Below, piece by piece: positions 45,698-54,675 of a stretch of 64,000 bases of DNA (positions within the stretch are counted from its first letter, which is position 1; the number at the start of each line of letters is the position of its first letter). A program made the position numbers and the translations under genes. A model generated the notes under the pieces. It was given only the letters and a program-made list of their open reading frames with translations. It was not told the origin of the DNA and ran no database searches. Origin of the DNA: Sphingomonas sp. PP-F2F-A104-K0414 (GTDB taxonomy: Bacteria > Pseudomonadota > Alphaproteobacteria > Sphingomonadales > Sphingomonadaceae); assembly GCF_004340945.1 (NCBI RefSeq), contig NZ_SLYD01000004.1, forward strand, positions 310,001 to 374,000, written 5' to 3'.

Positions 45698-45711
45698 AAC
45701 CCGATCGGGTT
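45698..45711. promoter_or_regulatory. 14-bp perfect palindrome upstream of a small exported protein
   Basis: AACCCGATCGGGTT, centred about 37 bases before the ATG at 45741. Could be an operator or part of the promoter; no known regulator is indicated. Confidence 0.4.
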
Positions 45712-45740
45712 GCGACACCAACGATCCGAAGGACGCCATC

Positions 45741-46010
45741 ATGCCATCGCTCATCCTGAACAGCTTCATCGCCGCCGCCGTTCTCGTCACCGCCGCGCCG
45801 AGCCTCGCGGCCGGGTCGCAGCCGACGACGAAGCTGAAATACGATGCGAAGATGCAGAAATATTGCGTGACCGATCCGGCCGTCACCGGCAGCCACCTTC
45901 AGAACAGAACGTGCAAGACGGCGGCGCAGTGGAGCGCCGCGGGGCTCGACATGCCGAAGACCACGATGGTGGCGACGACGCCTTCGGAAACGACCATCGC
46001 GCTGAAGTGA
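45741..46010 (+). CDS. Small exported protein of unknown function
   Basis: An 89-residue protein with a good ribosome-binding site (GAAGGA) and a signal peptide (MPSLILNSFIAAAVLVTAAPSLAAG). The short mature part KYCVTDPAVTGSHLQNRTCKTAAQWSAAGLDMP contains two cysteines and a tail of Thr/Ala. I recognise the layout as a common small exported protein in sphingomonads, with no known role. A palindrome lies upstream and a hairpin after the stop. Confidence 0.75.
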   Translation: MPSLILNSFIAAAVLVTAAPSLAAGSQPTTKLKYDAKMQKYCVTDPAVTGSHLQNRTCKTAAQWSAAGLDMPKTTMVATTPSETTIALK

Positions 46011-46032
46011 TACGTTACGGTGCGGGTTCGAG

Positions 46033-46059
46033 GATCCTCCCCCTCCAGGGGGGAGGATC
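46033..46059. terminator. Inverted repeat between convergent genes
   Basis: GATCCTCCCCC (46033-46043) pairs with GGGGGAGGATC (46049-46059), loop TCCAG. It sits between the small exported gene (+) and galU (-). No T-run, but placed as a shared terminator. Confidence 0.5.
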
Positions 46060-46096
46060 GCACGATACTAGACCCGCGCTAGGCGTATCGGCTCGA

Positions 46097-46969
46097 TCAG
46101 TTCGCTAGCAGACGCTCGGCAAATGCACGAACGCCCGGGCCGATGTCATCGCGCGACAAGGCGATCGCCAGATTGGCCTGGATATACCCGCCCTTGTCGC
46201 CGCAATCGTAACGCTGGCCATCGAAGGTGAAGCCGTGGAACGGCTGGTTGCCGATCAGCTGCGCCATCGCATCGGTCAGCTGGATTTCACCACCCGCACC
46301 CTTTTCCTGCGTCTCCAGGATCCGCATCACCTCGGGCTGGAGGATGTAGCGGCCGGGAATCATCAGGTTCGACGGCGCGGTACCCTGCTTGGGCTTCTCG
46401 ACCAGCGCGGTGACTTCGGTCAGCCGGCCGTCGATCGCGCCCGGCGAGATGATGCCGTATTTGTCGGTTTCCGAATCAGGCACTTCGAGCGCACCGATGA
46501 CGTTGCCGCCGACCTTATTATACGCCTCGACCATCTGCTTCATGAAGCCGGGCTTGCCGACCATGAGTTCGTCGGGGAGCAGCACCGCAAACGGCTCGTC
46601 ACCGACGATCTCGCGCGCGCACCATACCGCATGGCCAAGGCCAAGCGGCTCCTGCTGGCGGACATAGACCGGCGAACCCGGCTTCATCCGAATATGGCTG
46701 ATCGCATCGAGCGACTTGCCGCGCGCGCGCATCGTATCCTCAAGCTCGTACGAAATATCGAAATGATCTTCGAGCGCACCCTTTCCGCGGCCGGTCACGA
46801 AGATGATCTGCTCGATACCAGCCTCAAGGGCTTCCTCTACCGCATATTGAATCAGCGGCTTGTCGACGACGGTCAGCATTTCTTTCGGCATCGCCTTCGT
46901 GGCGGGCAAAAAGCGGGTGCCAAGTCCAGCCACCGGAAATACAGCCTTGCGCAGTGGCTTTATAGTCAT
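46097..46969 (-). CDS. galU: UTP-glucose-1-phosphate uridylyltransferase
   Basis: A 290-residue nucleotidyltransferase: KAVFPVAGLGTRFLPATKAMPKEMLTVVDKPLIQYAVEEA is the start and UTP-binding site; FAVLLPDELMVG the metal Asp region; GALEVPDSETDKYGIISPGAID follows. It makes UDP-glucose for polysaccharides and glycolipids. It is divergent from wecB across about 145 bases, fitting a surface-sugar neighbourhood. Confidence 0.96.
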   Translation of the reverse strand: MTIKPLRKAVFPVAGLGTRFLPATKAMPKEMLTVVDKPLIQYAVEEALEAGIEQIIFVTGRGKGALEDHFDISYELEDTMRARGKSLDAISHIRMKPGSPVYVRQQEPLGLGHAVWCAREIVGDEPFAVLLPDELMVGKPGFMKQMVEAYNKVGGNVIGALEVPDSETDKYGIISPGAIDGRLTEVTALVEKPKQGTAPSNLMIPGRYILQPEVMRILETQEKGAGGEIQLTDAMAQLIGNQPFHGFTFDGQRYDCGDKGGYIQANLAIALSRDDIGPGVRAFAERLLAN

Positions 46970-47114
46970 TCTGAACTCCAGGATTATAGTCGGATCGGCA
47001 ATCTTTCCGGCGTGTTTATCGGTCGTTACGGATCAGTGCAAATCGGGCTGACCAATCGATCAAACGTCACGGCCGGTTAGCGCGTCATTAAACGCGATGC
47101 GCTACGAAGGTTCC

Positions 47115-48302
47115 ATGTCCAAAATTCTCGTCATATTCGGCACGCGTCCCGAAGCGATCAAACTCTTCCCGGTTATCCGTGCCTTGGCTGAAGACCAGAG
47201 CCTGTCGGTGCGCACCTGCGTCACGGCGCAGCATCGCGGGTTGCTTGATCAGGTGTTGGCGATCGCCGATCTCGCGCCCGATATCGACCTCGATCTGATG
47301 GAGCCCGGCCAGTCGCTCGATCGCCTGACCGCGCGGCTGCTGACGGGGATCGGCGAGGTGATGGACGCTGAACGACCCGACCTCGTCATCGTCCAGGGCG
47401 ACACGGCCACCGCGATGACCGGTGCGCTCGCCGCCTATTACCGCAAGGTCCCGGTCGCGCATGTCGAGGCCGGCTTGCGCTCAGGCGATATCTACCACCC
47501 CTGGCCAGAGGAAGTGAACCGCCGGATCGTCGCACCGATCGCCGCGCTGCATCTCGCACCGACCGAGACGTCGGCCGAGGCGTTGCGCCGCGAGACGATC
47601 GCGCCCAACACGATCCACGTCACCGGCAACACCGTGATCGACGCGCTGCACTGGACCAGCGCCAAGGTCGCCGCCGACCCATCGCTCGCCGCCGGGCTGG
47701 ACGCGATTGCCGCACGCTTTGCGGGAAAGCGGATCGTCCTGGTGACGACGCACCGCCGCGAGAATTTCGGTGACGGGATGGCGGCGATCGCCCGCGCGAT
47801 CGGACGGATCGCGGAACGCGACGACGTCGCCGTTCTCTTCCCGGTCCACCCCAACCCCAACGTCGTTTCGGTGATGGACGAAATTCTCGGCGATCGCGCG
47901 AACGTCGCCCGGATCGAGCCGCTCGATTACCCGCATTTCGTCCGGGCGCTCGGCATGGCCGACATCGTGCTGACCGATTCGGGCGGCGTACAGGAAGAGG
48001 CGCCCGCGCTGGGCAAACCGGTGCTGGTGATGCGCGAGACGACCGAACGGCCCGAAGGCGTCGCCGTCGGCACGGCCCGTCTGATCGGAACCGACGAGAC
48101 GCGAATCGTTGCCGAAATCTTCACGCTGCTCGACGACAAGGCCGCGTATGCGACGATGGCGCGTGCGCACAATCCGTTCGGCGACGGCCACGCCGCCGCG
48201 CGTATCGCCGCCATCGTCACGAACTTCATCGCGCCGGGGATCGTTCTCGGAGACGCATCCGAGATGGCAAAGGGACAGGACACGCATGCTGACCGAGACT
48301 GA
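47115..48302 (+). CDS. wecB: UDP-N-acetylglucosamine 2-epimerase (non-hydrolysing)
   Basis: A 395-residue epimerase converting UDP-GlcNAc to UDP-ManNAc. KILVIFGTRPEAIKLFPVIRAL, VQGDTATAMTGALAAYYRKVPVAHVEAGLRSGDIYHPWPEEVNRR and LTDSGGVQEEAPALGKPVLVMRETTERPEGV are the family signatures. I start at 47115 (MSKILVIFG) because GAAGG precedes it at good spacing; an ATG at 47097 is in frame. It overlaps wecC by 17 bases. Confidence 0.95.
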   Translation: MSKILVIFGTRPEAIKLFPVIRALAEDQSLSVRTCVTAQHRGLLDQVLAIADLAPDIDLDLMEPGQSLDRLTARLLTGIGEVMDAERPDLVIVQGDTATAMTGALAAYYRKVPVAHVEAGLRSGDIYHPWPEEVNRRIVAPIAALHLAPTETSAEALRRETIAPNTIHVTGNTVIDALHWTSAKVAADPSLAAGLDAIAARFAGKRIVLVTTHRRENFGDGMAAIARAIGRIAERDDVAVLFPVHPNPNVVSVMDEILGDRANVARIEPLDYPHFVRALGMADIVLTDSGGVQEEAPALGKPVLVMRETTERPEGVAVGTARLIGTDETRIVAEIFTLLDDKAAYATMARAHNPFGDGHAAARIAAIVTNFIAPGIVLGDASEMAKGQDTHADRD

Positions 48303-49596
48303 ACTCACCGTCGTCGTCATGGGCCTGGGCTATATCGGGCTCCCGACTGCTGCGGTGATAGCGCGCACCGGCGCGCGCGTACTCGGCGTCGACGTAACCG
48401 AATCGGTGGTCGAGACGATCAACTCGGGGCGCGTGCATATCGAGGAGGTCGATCTCGATGGGCTCGTCTCCGGCGTCGTCGCGCGGGGAACGCTGCGCGC
48501 CTCGACGACGATCGAACCAGCGGACGTGTTCGTCATTGCGGTACCAACGCCGTTCGACGACGATCATGCACCCGACATCGGCTATGTCCTGAATGCCGCG
48601 ACGACGATCGCCGGCGTGCTGAAACCGGGTGACACGATCATCCTCGAATCGACCTCGCCGGTCGGCACCACCGAACAGGTCCGCGATCTGCTGGCGACGT
48701 TGCGTCCCGACATCCGCGTTCCCGGCCGCGCCGGCGAACAGGCGGATATCGCGATCGCCTATTGCCCCGAGCGGGTCCTGCCCGGCCGCATCCTGGTCGA
48801 ATTGATCGACAATGATCGCGTCATCGGCGGGATTACGCCACGCTGCGCGCGCAAAGCTCTCACCTTCTACCGGCGCTTCGTCCGTGGCGCGTGCGTCACC
48901 ACCACCGCACGGGCGGCCGAAATGACGAAGTTGACGGAGAATGCGTTTCGCGACGTCAACATCGCCTTTGCCAACGAATTGTCACTGATCGCCGACACGA
49001 TGGGGGTCGATGTGTGGGAGGTGATCCGTCTCGCCAATCGCCATCCGCGCGTGAACATCCTTCAGCCGGGGCCGGGCGTCGGCGGGCATTGCATCGCGGT
49101 CGATCCCTGGTTCCTCGTCCACGCCGCCCCCGACCAGACCCCGCTGATCCGGACCGCACGCGAGGTAAACGACGGCAAAACCGAACATGTCATCGCGCAG
49201 GTGGCGGCATTGGTAGAATCGATGCCCGGCGCGCCGGTGGCGTGCCTCGGCCTCGCCTTCAAAGCGAACATCGACGATTTCCGAGAAAGCCCTGCGCTGA
49301 AAGTCGCGCAAGCCGTCGCGGACGCCTTTGGCGACCGCGTCCGGATCGTCGAGCCCTATGCCAGGACCCTGCCCGCAGCGCTTGCCGCTACCGGTGCGAC
49401 CTTGATCGACGTCGATACCGCGATCGAGACCTGCCCGATCATGGTCGTGCTGGTCGATCACGACGTCTTCAAATCGATTCCGCTCGAGGAGCGCGCCGAC
49501 AAGGCGGTGCTCGACACGCGCGGGATCTGGCCCGACCAGCCGCGATCGATCGTCAGCGCAACGGCACGTCCCGCGTCGCGACGACCGGCGGGATGA
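48286..49596 (+). CDS. wecC: UDP-N-acetyl-D-mannosamine dehydrogenase
   Basis: A 436-residue NAD-dependent 4-electron dehydrogenase oxidising UDP-ManNAc to the uronate. TVVVMGLGYIGLPTAAVIARTGARVLGVDV is the NAD fold, ESTSPVGTTEQV the middle, and GPGVGGHCIAVDPWFL holds the catalytic cysteine. With wecB it supplies UDP-ManNAcA for a capsule or O-chain; the transferase genes are not in the window. Start at 48286 (MLTETELTVVVMG). Its last 44 bases overlap the convergent M48 gene. Confidence 0.93.
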   Translation: MLTETELTVVVMGLGYIGLPTAAVIARTGARVLGVDVTESVVETINSGRVHIEEVDLDGLVSGVVARGTLRASTTIEPADVFVIAVPTPFDDDHAPDIGYVLNAATTIAGVLKPGDTIILESTSPVGTTEQVRDLLATLRPDIRVPGRAGEQADIAIAYCPERVLPGRILVELIDNDRVIGGITPRCARKALTFYRRFVRGACVTTTARAAEMTKLTENAFRDVNIAFANELSLIADTMGVDVWEVIRLANRHPRVNILQPGPGVGGHCIAVDPWFLVHAAPDQTPLIRTAREVNDGKTEHVIAQVAALVESMPGAPVACLGLAFKANIDDFRESPALKVAQAVADAFGDRVRIVEPYARTLPAALAATGATLIDVDTAIETCPIMVVLVDHDVFKSIPLEERADKAVLDTRGIWPDQPRSIVSATARPASRRPAG

Positions 49597-50545
49597 TCGG
49601 CCGGACCGGGTTGGCCGCGATCGCCTGCGCGACGGCTTCGAGCGCGTTGGCGCGCGCCTTGGACGAGGCATGCGTACGGCTGCGAAAAAGTCCGCCATCG
49701 ACCGCGCCCCCCTTGTCCCGCCAGAATTTCGGCGCGGACATCGGGTCGAACCCGGCATTGGCGAGCAGATAGATTCCGAGCAGGTCGGCCTGATCCTCGG
49801 TTTCGCGGATGAGGCGGCCATTGCGACCGAGCTCAGCCAGCAATCCACGATTGATCTTCGCCGCGTCGAGCCGACTCCGGTGACGCAGGATGTTGTGCGC
49901 GAGTTCGTGCGAGACGACGACCGCGATCTCGGCATCGGTATAGCCTTCGAAGAAGCGCTCGCCGATCTGGACCACCGAACCGTCTGCGCTGGCATCGAGA
50001 CCGCTGCCGAGCAGAATCTCGAAGCGCGATCGGCAGCCTGCGACCGGAGTCACGGCGATCGCGTGACGCTGCCCCTTGCGCAGCACGGTCAGGCGCAGCG
50101 GCTGCCGCAGCGGAGCCTCGGCGATCGCCGCCTCGGCGCGATCCCGAGCCGCGGCATTCTCCGGCGCGTTCGCGGCCGGTAGTCCGGGCAGCGCAGTCTC
50201 GCCGATCGCGACCAGCGAATCGTTCGCGGCAATACCTGCACGATCCGCCGGCGCACCCGCCACCACCGCCTCGACGCCGATCAGCGATTCGAATCCAAAG
50301 ACCGCCGTCGCGGTCGCGCGTGCCGCCGGGGCATATTGGCTAAGCGCATGAATTGGCATGCCGATCTGTGGCTGTAGCCTGTCGCAAAGCGGCGCATTGG
50401 CCGTCGTCAGGCGATAGGCGATCGTCGCCAGGCGGAGATCCGCAACCCGCAACGCATCAAAAAATGCAGGTGCGAGAGGGGGCTCCTTGGCAGGCGCCGC
50501 CGCGGTCAGCAGGAGAAGCGGCATCAGCCGGGTGATGAGGGTCAT
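49553..50545 (-). CDS. M48 family metallopeptidase with PDZ-like region
   Basis: A 330-residue exported protease. The signal peptide (MTLITRLMPLLLLTAAAPAK) is followed by a PDZ-like segment (VEAVVAGAPADRAGIAANDSLVAIGETALPG) and then the zinc motif VVSHELAHNILRHR with the later Glu in RETEDQADLLGIYLLANAGFDP. It may act in envelope quality control, as other M48 enzymes. Start at 50545. It ends 44 bases inside the convergent wecC. Confidence 0.87.
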   Translation of the reverse strand: MTLITRLMPLLLLTAAAPAKEPPLAPAFFDALRVADLRLATIAYRLTTANAPLCDRLQPQIGMPIHALSQYAPAARATATAVFGFESLIGVEAVVAGAPADRAGIAANDSLVAIGETALPGLPAANAPENAAARDRAEAAIAEAPLRQPLRLTVLRKGQRHAIAVTPVAGCRSRFEILLGSGLDASADGSVVQIGERFFEGYTDAEIAVVVSHELAHNILRHRSRLDAAKINRGLLAELGRNGRLIRETEDQADLLGIYLLANAGFDPMSAPKFWRDKGGAVDGGLFRSRTHASSKARANALEAVAQAIAANPVRPIIPPVVATRDVPLR

Positions 50546-50704
50546 GATCGGGCAATAGCCGCGTTCGCCCGACACGTCATGCCTCCACCCTATGATGGCC
50601 AACGGGTCCGCGTGCGTGTGTTGCGACCCGACGCGTTACCCCGTATGCGCGGCGCTTTCCTCGGTATTGCCGTTCGATACCGTCCTCCACACATTGTCGG
50701 CATC

Positions 50705-51493
50705 ATGATTTCCAAGCTTTTCAAGTCACGTACCGCCGCAAAAGCCCCCACATCCTTTGTGCCCGAAGGGCAGCGGATCTATGCCGTTGGCGACATTCAT
50801 GGCTGCGTCGATCTGCTCGACGAACTGATTGCGCTGATCGATACGGACGATGCGCAACGCGGGCCCGCCGATACAACGCTGATCTTCCTCGGCGACATCG
50901 TCGATCGTGGTCCGGCGTCCGCTGCCGTGGTCGAGCGCTTGCGTGGCTTGGCCGAGACCCGCGGGACGGTGCGGTTTCTACTCGGGAACCACGAGGAAAT
51001 CTTTCTCGGGGCGCTCGACGGCGAACCCAAGGCGCTGCGCTTGTTTTGCCGGATCGGCGGACGCGAGACCATGTTGAGCTACGGCATGGACGCCGCCGAA
51101 TATGAACGGCTGGATTATGAAGAACTCGTCCAGCGCCTCGGCGACCTCGTCCCTCCGGAGCACCGCGACTTCATGAGCGCGTTCGAGGACATGATCGTGA
51201 TCGGCGATTACGCGTTCGTGCACGCTGGCGTGCGCCCCGACGCGCCGCTGGATCGGCAGCGGCCTTCCGATCTCCGATGGATCCGCGATCCGTTTCTCGA
51301 TCACCGAAACAAGCTCGAGAAGATCATCGTTCATGGTCATACGATGACGGACGACGTCGAGCATAGGAACCATCGGATCGGCGTCGATACGGGTGCGTAC
51401 GCGTCCGGCAAGCTGACCGCACTGGGTTTGGAAGGCGGCGAAACGTGGCAGGTGCAGACGACGGGGTGGCGTGCCCCCGATGCGCCGTCCTAG
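50705..51493 (+). CDS. Metallophosphoesterase (Ser/Thr phosphatase type)
   Basis: A 262-residue calcineurin-like phosphatase with a full set of metal motifs: YAVGDIHGCVDLLDEL, LIFLGDIVDRGPASAAVV, FLLGNHEEIF, and IIVHGHTMTDDVEHRNHRIGVDTGAYASG. The sequence resembles the bacterial PP1/PP2A-like and ApaH-related group. Target unknown. Start at 50705 (MISKLFKSRT). Confidence 0.9.
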   Translation: MISKLFKSRTAAKAPTSFVPEGQRIYAVGDIHGCVDLLDELIALIDTDDAQRGPADTTLIFLGDIVDRGPASAAVVERLRGLAETRGTVRFLLGNHEEIFLGALDGEPKALRLFCRIGGRETMLSYGMDAAEYERLDYEELVQRLGDLVPPEHRDFMSAFEDMIVIGDYAFVHAGVRPDAPLDRQRPSDLRWIRDPFLDHRNKLEKIIVHGHTMTDDVEHRNHRIGVDTGAYASGKLTALGLEGGETWQVQTTGWRAPDAPS

Positions 51494-51712
51494 CTTCTGG
51501 CGAAGCGCATGTCGTTTTGGCGGAAATTTACGGCAACGAGGGCGATACGCCCCTTTCTCCGACCTTCGGCAACGGCTATGCACACCGGAAGGCAGATGCA
51601 TGTTGCACTGCCGCAACAGTACGGGACACTTCGGTTTCGTACCAGTTACCGCGGTTGCCTTGCGGTTGGTTTCGTGCCAATTGCGGGGCGACGAGCACAA
51701 AGGGAGTTCATC

Positions 51713-51934
51713 ATGCGTCTTGGGAAGTACATCCTGACCGCAGCAGCAGCCACGATGGCAGTTGCTCCGGCCATGGCAGCACCGGCAAGCCAGCCGGTTC
51801 GTTCGGGTTCGGTTTCGGCTGACAAGAACGAGCTGGCAGGCGGCGGCGTTATCGTCGCAATCCTGGCAGCGGCGGCAGTCGTAGCCGGGATCGTCATCGT
51901 TGCAGACAACGACGACAACTCGGACAGCAACTAA
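51713..51934 (+). CDS. Small membrane protein, sphingomonad type
   Basis: A 73-residue protein: signal peptide (MRLGKYILTAAAATMAVAPAMAAP), a short linker, then a second hydrophobic helix (GGGVIVAILAAAAVVAGIVIVA) and an acidic end (DNDDNSDSN). AGGGAG lies upstream and a strong terminator follows 23 bases after the stop, so this is a compact, probably well expressed gene. Function unknown. Confidence 0.75.
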   Translation: MRLGKYILTAAAATMAVAPAMAAPASQPVRSGSVSADKNELAGGGVIVAILAAAAVVAGIVIVADNDDNSDSN

Positions 51935-51956
51935 GTCTAACGACTTCGTTGAAGGA

Positions 51957-51986
51957 AATAGCGGTCTTCGGGCCGCTATTTTTTTG
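51957..51986 (+). terminator. Intrinsic terminator with UUCG loop
   Basis: AATAGCGGTC / GGCCGCTATT (one T-G pair) around TTCG, followed by a run of T. The UUCG loop makes it very stable. Confidence 0.93.
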
Positions 51987-52084
51987 TCTATGGTCCATTG
52001 CTGCCTGACGATTTGCGATACCGCGCTGTACACCCAGGCTGAGTGCGCCAAGGCGTCATGCATCGAGGCTGGGAGATTCGCGCG

Positions 52085-52510
52085 ATGGACGAACTGACGC
52101 TCGGCGTGGTCGGCATCGACTTCGCCAACACGGATCGCAGCAAGAGCAACCGGCGGATGGAGTTGCTGCTCTGCATCCCCGGCGAACCGATCGATCTGCG
52201 GCGCGAACCCAAGAACCCGCACGACGCCAACGCGGTCGCGGTGTTCAGCGTACGCGGCGTCCAGATGGGCTATCTCTCCGCCGAACGCGCTCCGCTGATC
52301 GGCCGGCGAATGCAACAGGAAGAGCACGTCGTCGTGTTCCAGGCGCTGGTCGGCAGCATGGGCTATGTCCGGATCCGCTTCGGCGACGGTGCGCCGACGC
52401 TACCGGATCTTGTGGAAGGAGAGCTCGCGGCCCGGTCACGCAGTCGCGCCGCGCCCTTCGATCCGGACGCGTTCTATCCTGATCCCGAAGGCCCGGAGTG
52501 GGGGGAGTGA
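52085..52510 (+). CDS. HIRAN domain protein
   Basis: A 141-residue protein: LGVVGIDFANTDRSKSNRRMELLLCIPGEPIDLRREPKNPHDANAVAVFSVRGVQMGYLSAERAPLIGRRM fits the HIRAN fold (DNA 3'-end binding in eukaryotic helicases, stand-alone in bacteria). The C-terminal tail is acidic and unlike the domain. Start at 52085 (MDELTLGVV). Role unknown; the domain suggests binding to DNA ends or stalled forks. Confidence 0.83.
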   Translation: MDELTLGVVGIDFANTDRSKSNRRMELLLCIPGEPIDLRREPKNPHDANAVAVFSVRGVQMGYLSAERAPLIGRRMQQEEHVVVFQALVGSMGYVRIRFGDGAPTLPDLVEGELAARSRSRAAPFDPDAFYPDPEGPEWGE

Positions 52511-52517
52511 ACTCCTG

Positions 52518-52626
52518 ATCCTCCCCCCGCGGAGATATCTGGTACTTGCCGGACGGAGGGGGCACACAACAGAGGTCGTCACCCCCGCCGTCGCTACGCG
52601 CCACCTCCCCCTGGCGGGGGAGGATC
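52518..52626. repeat. GC-rich inverted repeat (family F) between convergent genes
   Basis: GATCCTCCCCCCGCGG at the left and CTCCCCCTGGCGGGGGAGGATC at the right, about 110 bp overall, in the gap between the HIRAN gene (+) and cinA-type gene (-). A similar element lies at 60262-60386. Confidence 0.7.
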
Positions 52627-52636
52627 ACCAATCGCC

Positions 52637-53395
52637 TTAAATCCCCTGTGCAGTAACCACCCGCCCGGTCGCTTCGAGATCGCGCGTCAGGTCGGCGAGG
52701 CAGCGGTCGACCAGCGCCTCGTCCGAACTCCGCACCACGAAGTTCGCGCCCGTCTTCCCATCGCGGAAGAACGGATAGCTGCCGATCGCGACGCCCTCGT
52801 GCGCCTTCTCGGCGTCGCGCAGGATGTCGGCGACCTCGCTCTCCGCGACCCAGCAGCCGATCGTCTTCGACACCACCGGGCGGCCGCCCTCGAGCGTTCC
52901 GGTCAGCGCGTCTAGCATCCCCGCGGTGATATGCGGCACGCCCGCCATGATGAAGATGTTGCCGATCCTGATCCCCGGCGCGCCCGACACCTTGTTGTCG
53001 ATCAGGTCCGCGCCGACCGGCACCCGCGCCATCCTCGCGCGCGCTTCGGTCAACCCGCCGCGCGTCGCGTAATATTGCTCGAGCACCGTCATCGCGCGCG
53101 GATGATGCTCGACCGCGACGCCGAGCGCCTCGGCGATCGCGTCCACCGTGATGTCGTCGTGAGTCGGCCCGATCCCGCCGGTCGTGAACAGATAATCGTT
53201 GCGCGCGCGCAAGATGTTGACCGCCTCGACGATCGCCTCGGTCTTGTCGGCGACCACGCGCACCTCGGCGAGGCGGATGCCCTGCACGTTGAGCCAGGCC
53301 GCGATCTGCGTGACGTTCTTGTCTTGCGTGCGGCCCGACAGGATCTCGTCGCCGATGATCGTCAGCGCGGCCGTCCAGATGCGTTCCTCTACCAT
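52637..53395 (-). CDS. Competence/damage-inducible protein A-like (molybdopterin-binding fold)
   Basis: A 252-residue protein with the MoCF-biosynthesis fold: AALTIIGDEILSGRTQDKNVTQIAAWLNVQGIRLAEVRVVADKTEAI, LFTTGGIGPTHDDITVDAIAEALGV and the MAGVPHITAGMLDALTG loop. It lacks the C-terminal deamidase domain of full CinA. Single-domain forms are common; function is not settled. Start 53395 (MVEERIWTA). It is divergent from map across about 50 bases. Confidence 0.85.
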   Translation of the reverse strand: MVEERIWTAALTIIGDEILSGRTQDKNVTQIAAWLNVQGIRLAEVRVVADKTEAIVEAVNILRARNDYLFTTGGIGPTHDDITVDAIAEALGVAVEHHPRAMTVLEQYYATRGGLTEARARMARVPVGADLIDNKVSGAPGIRIGNIFIMAGVPHITAGMLDALTGTLEGGRPVVSKTIGCWVAESEVADILRDAEKAHEGVAIGSYPFFRDGKTGANFVVRSSDEALVDRCLADLTRDLEATGRVVTAQGI

Positions 53396-53446
53396 GCCCC
53401 TCGCATAGCCTCGCAAAAGCGCGCCCGCCACGCTATATCGCGCGAC

Positions 53447-54274
53447 ATGACCGAATATGTAACCGTCACCTCGGACCAGCCCGACGCGCGCACCGGCGCC
53501 ATCAAGCTGCATGGCCCCGCCGCCTTCGAAGGCATGATGAAGGCGGGCAGGCTCGCCGCAGAGACGCTCGACATGATCGTGCCGCACATGGTGCCGGGGG
53601 TTACCACCGCCGAGATCGACCGGCTGATCTACGACTTCATCATCGCCGGCGGCGGCGTGCCCGCGACGCTCGGCTATCGCGGCTACACGCACAGCGTCTG
53701 CATCTCGATCAATCATGTCGTCTGCCACGGTATCCCGAGCGAAAAGACGCTGAAATCGGGTGACATCGTCAACGTCGACGTCACGCCTTTGCTCGACGGC
53801 TGGCACGGCGACACGAGCCGGATGTACCTGATCGGCGACGTGCCGATCAAGGCACGCCGCCTCGTCGAAGTCACCTACGAATGCCTGATGATCGGCATCG
53901 AGCACGCCAAGCCCGGCAACCGCATGGGCGACGTCGCCAACGCGATCCAGCGCCATGCCGAAAAGCACCGCTACGGCGTGGTCCGCGATTTCTGCGGGCA
54001 CGGCGTCGGCCGGCTGTTCCACGACGCCCCCGAAGTCGTCCATGTCGGCAAGCCCGGCACCGGCCCCGAGCTTCGCCCGGGCATGATCTTCACGATCGAG
54101 CCGATGATCAACATCGGTCGCCCCGACGTGAAGCTGCTCGACGATGGCTGGACGGCCGTTACGCGCGATCGCTCGCTGTCCGCGCAGTTCGAGCACTCGA
54201 TCGGCATTACGGAAGACGGCTGCAAGATCTTCACGCTGAGCCCGAAGGGGTACACGCAGCCGCCTTACGTATAG
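53447..54274 (+). CDS. map: Type I methionine aminopeptidase
   Basis: A 275-residue enzyme removing the N-terminal Met. The five metal ligands are seen: VNVDVTPLLDGWHGDTSRMYLIG (two Asp), FCGHGVGRLFHDAPEV (His), FTIEPMINIG (Glu) and FEHSIGITEDGCKIFT (Glu). Start at 53447 (MTEYVTVTSD) with a few residues more than E. coli map. Confidence 0.95.
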   Translation: MTEYVTVTSDQPDARTGAIKLHGPAAFEGMMKAGRLAAETLDMIVPHMVPGVTTAEIDRLIYDFIIAGGGVPATLGYRGYTHSVCISINHVVCHGIPSEKTLKSGDIVNVDVTPLLDGWHGDTSRMYLIGDVPIKARRLVEVTYECLMIGIEHAKPGNRMGDVANAIQRHAEKHRYGVVRDFCGHGVGRLFHDAPEVVHVGKPGTGPELRPGMIFTIEPMINIGRPDVKLLDDGWTAVTRDRSLSAQFEHSIGITEDGCKIFTLSPKGYTQPPYV

Positions 54275-54276
54275 GA

Positions 54277-54675
54277 TCAGCCGGTGGAGACGTTCTTCAC
54301 CGTGCAGTCGGTGATGACGTGGCCGTTATATTCGAACGATCCCTTGCCGTTCCAGTCCTTCGCCACTGCCAGCGCCACGCTGAAGTGCGCGAGATAGGAC
54401 CCGATCGCGGGCGGCGGTACCGACACGATATACTGCCCGGTCAGGTGCACGAGCAGGGTGTCCTGCCCGAACCCGGTGTGAAGGATCGCGCCGGTAACAT
54501 ACGGGATGATCGTCGTTCCATAGGGTGGCGGTAATGCCTGCGTGATCTGTGCCGAGCCGGAAACTTGTCCGGTCACGGCATTCACCCCCAGATCGAGATG
54601 AAGCGTTGGCGCACCGGCAAACCCGCCATGCTTAACGTCCAGCTTTACTATATAATATCCGACTGCCTCGGTCAT
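54277..54675 (-). CDS. DUF1842 domain protein
   Basis: A 132-residue beta-rich protein: YYIVKLDVKHGGFAGAPTLHLDLGVNAVTGQVSGSAQITQAL, then FGQDTLLVHLTGQYIVSVPPPAIGSYLAHFSVALAVAKDWNGKGSFEYNGHVITDC. This pattern matches DUF1842, small proteins of unknown role. No signal peptide. It is convergent with map (two bases apart) and divergent from purL. It uses less G/C-biased codons than its neighbours, a possible hint of acquisition. Confidence 0.65.
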   Translation of the reverse strand: MTEAVGYYIVKLDVKHGGFAGAPTLHLDLGVNAVTGQVSGSAQITQALPPPYGTTIIPYVTGAILHTGFGQDTLLVHLTGQYIVSVPPPAIGSYLAHFSVALAVAKDWNGKGSFEYNGHVITDCTVKNVSTG

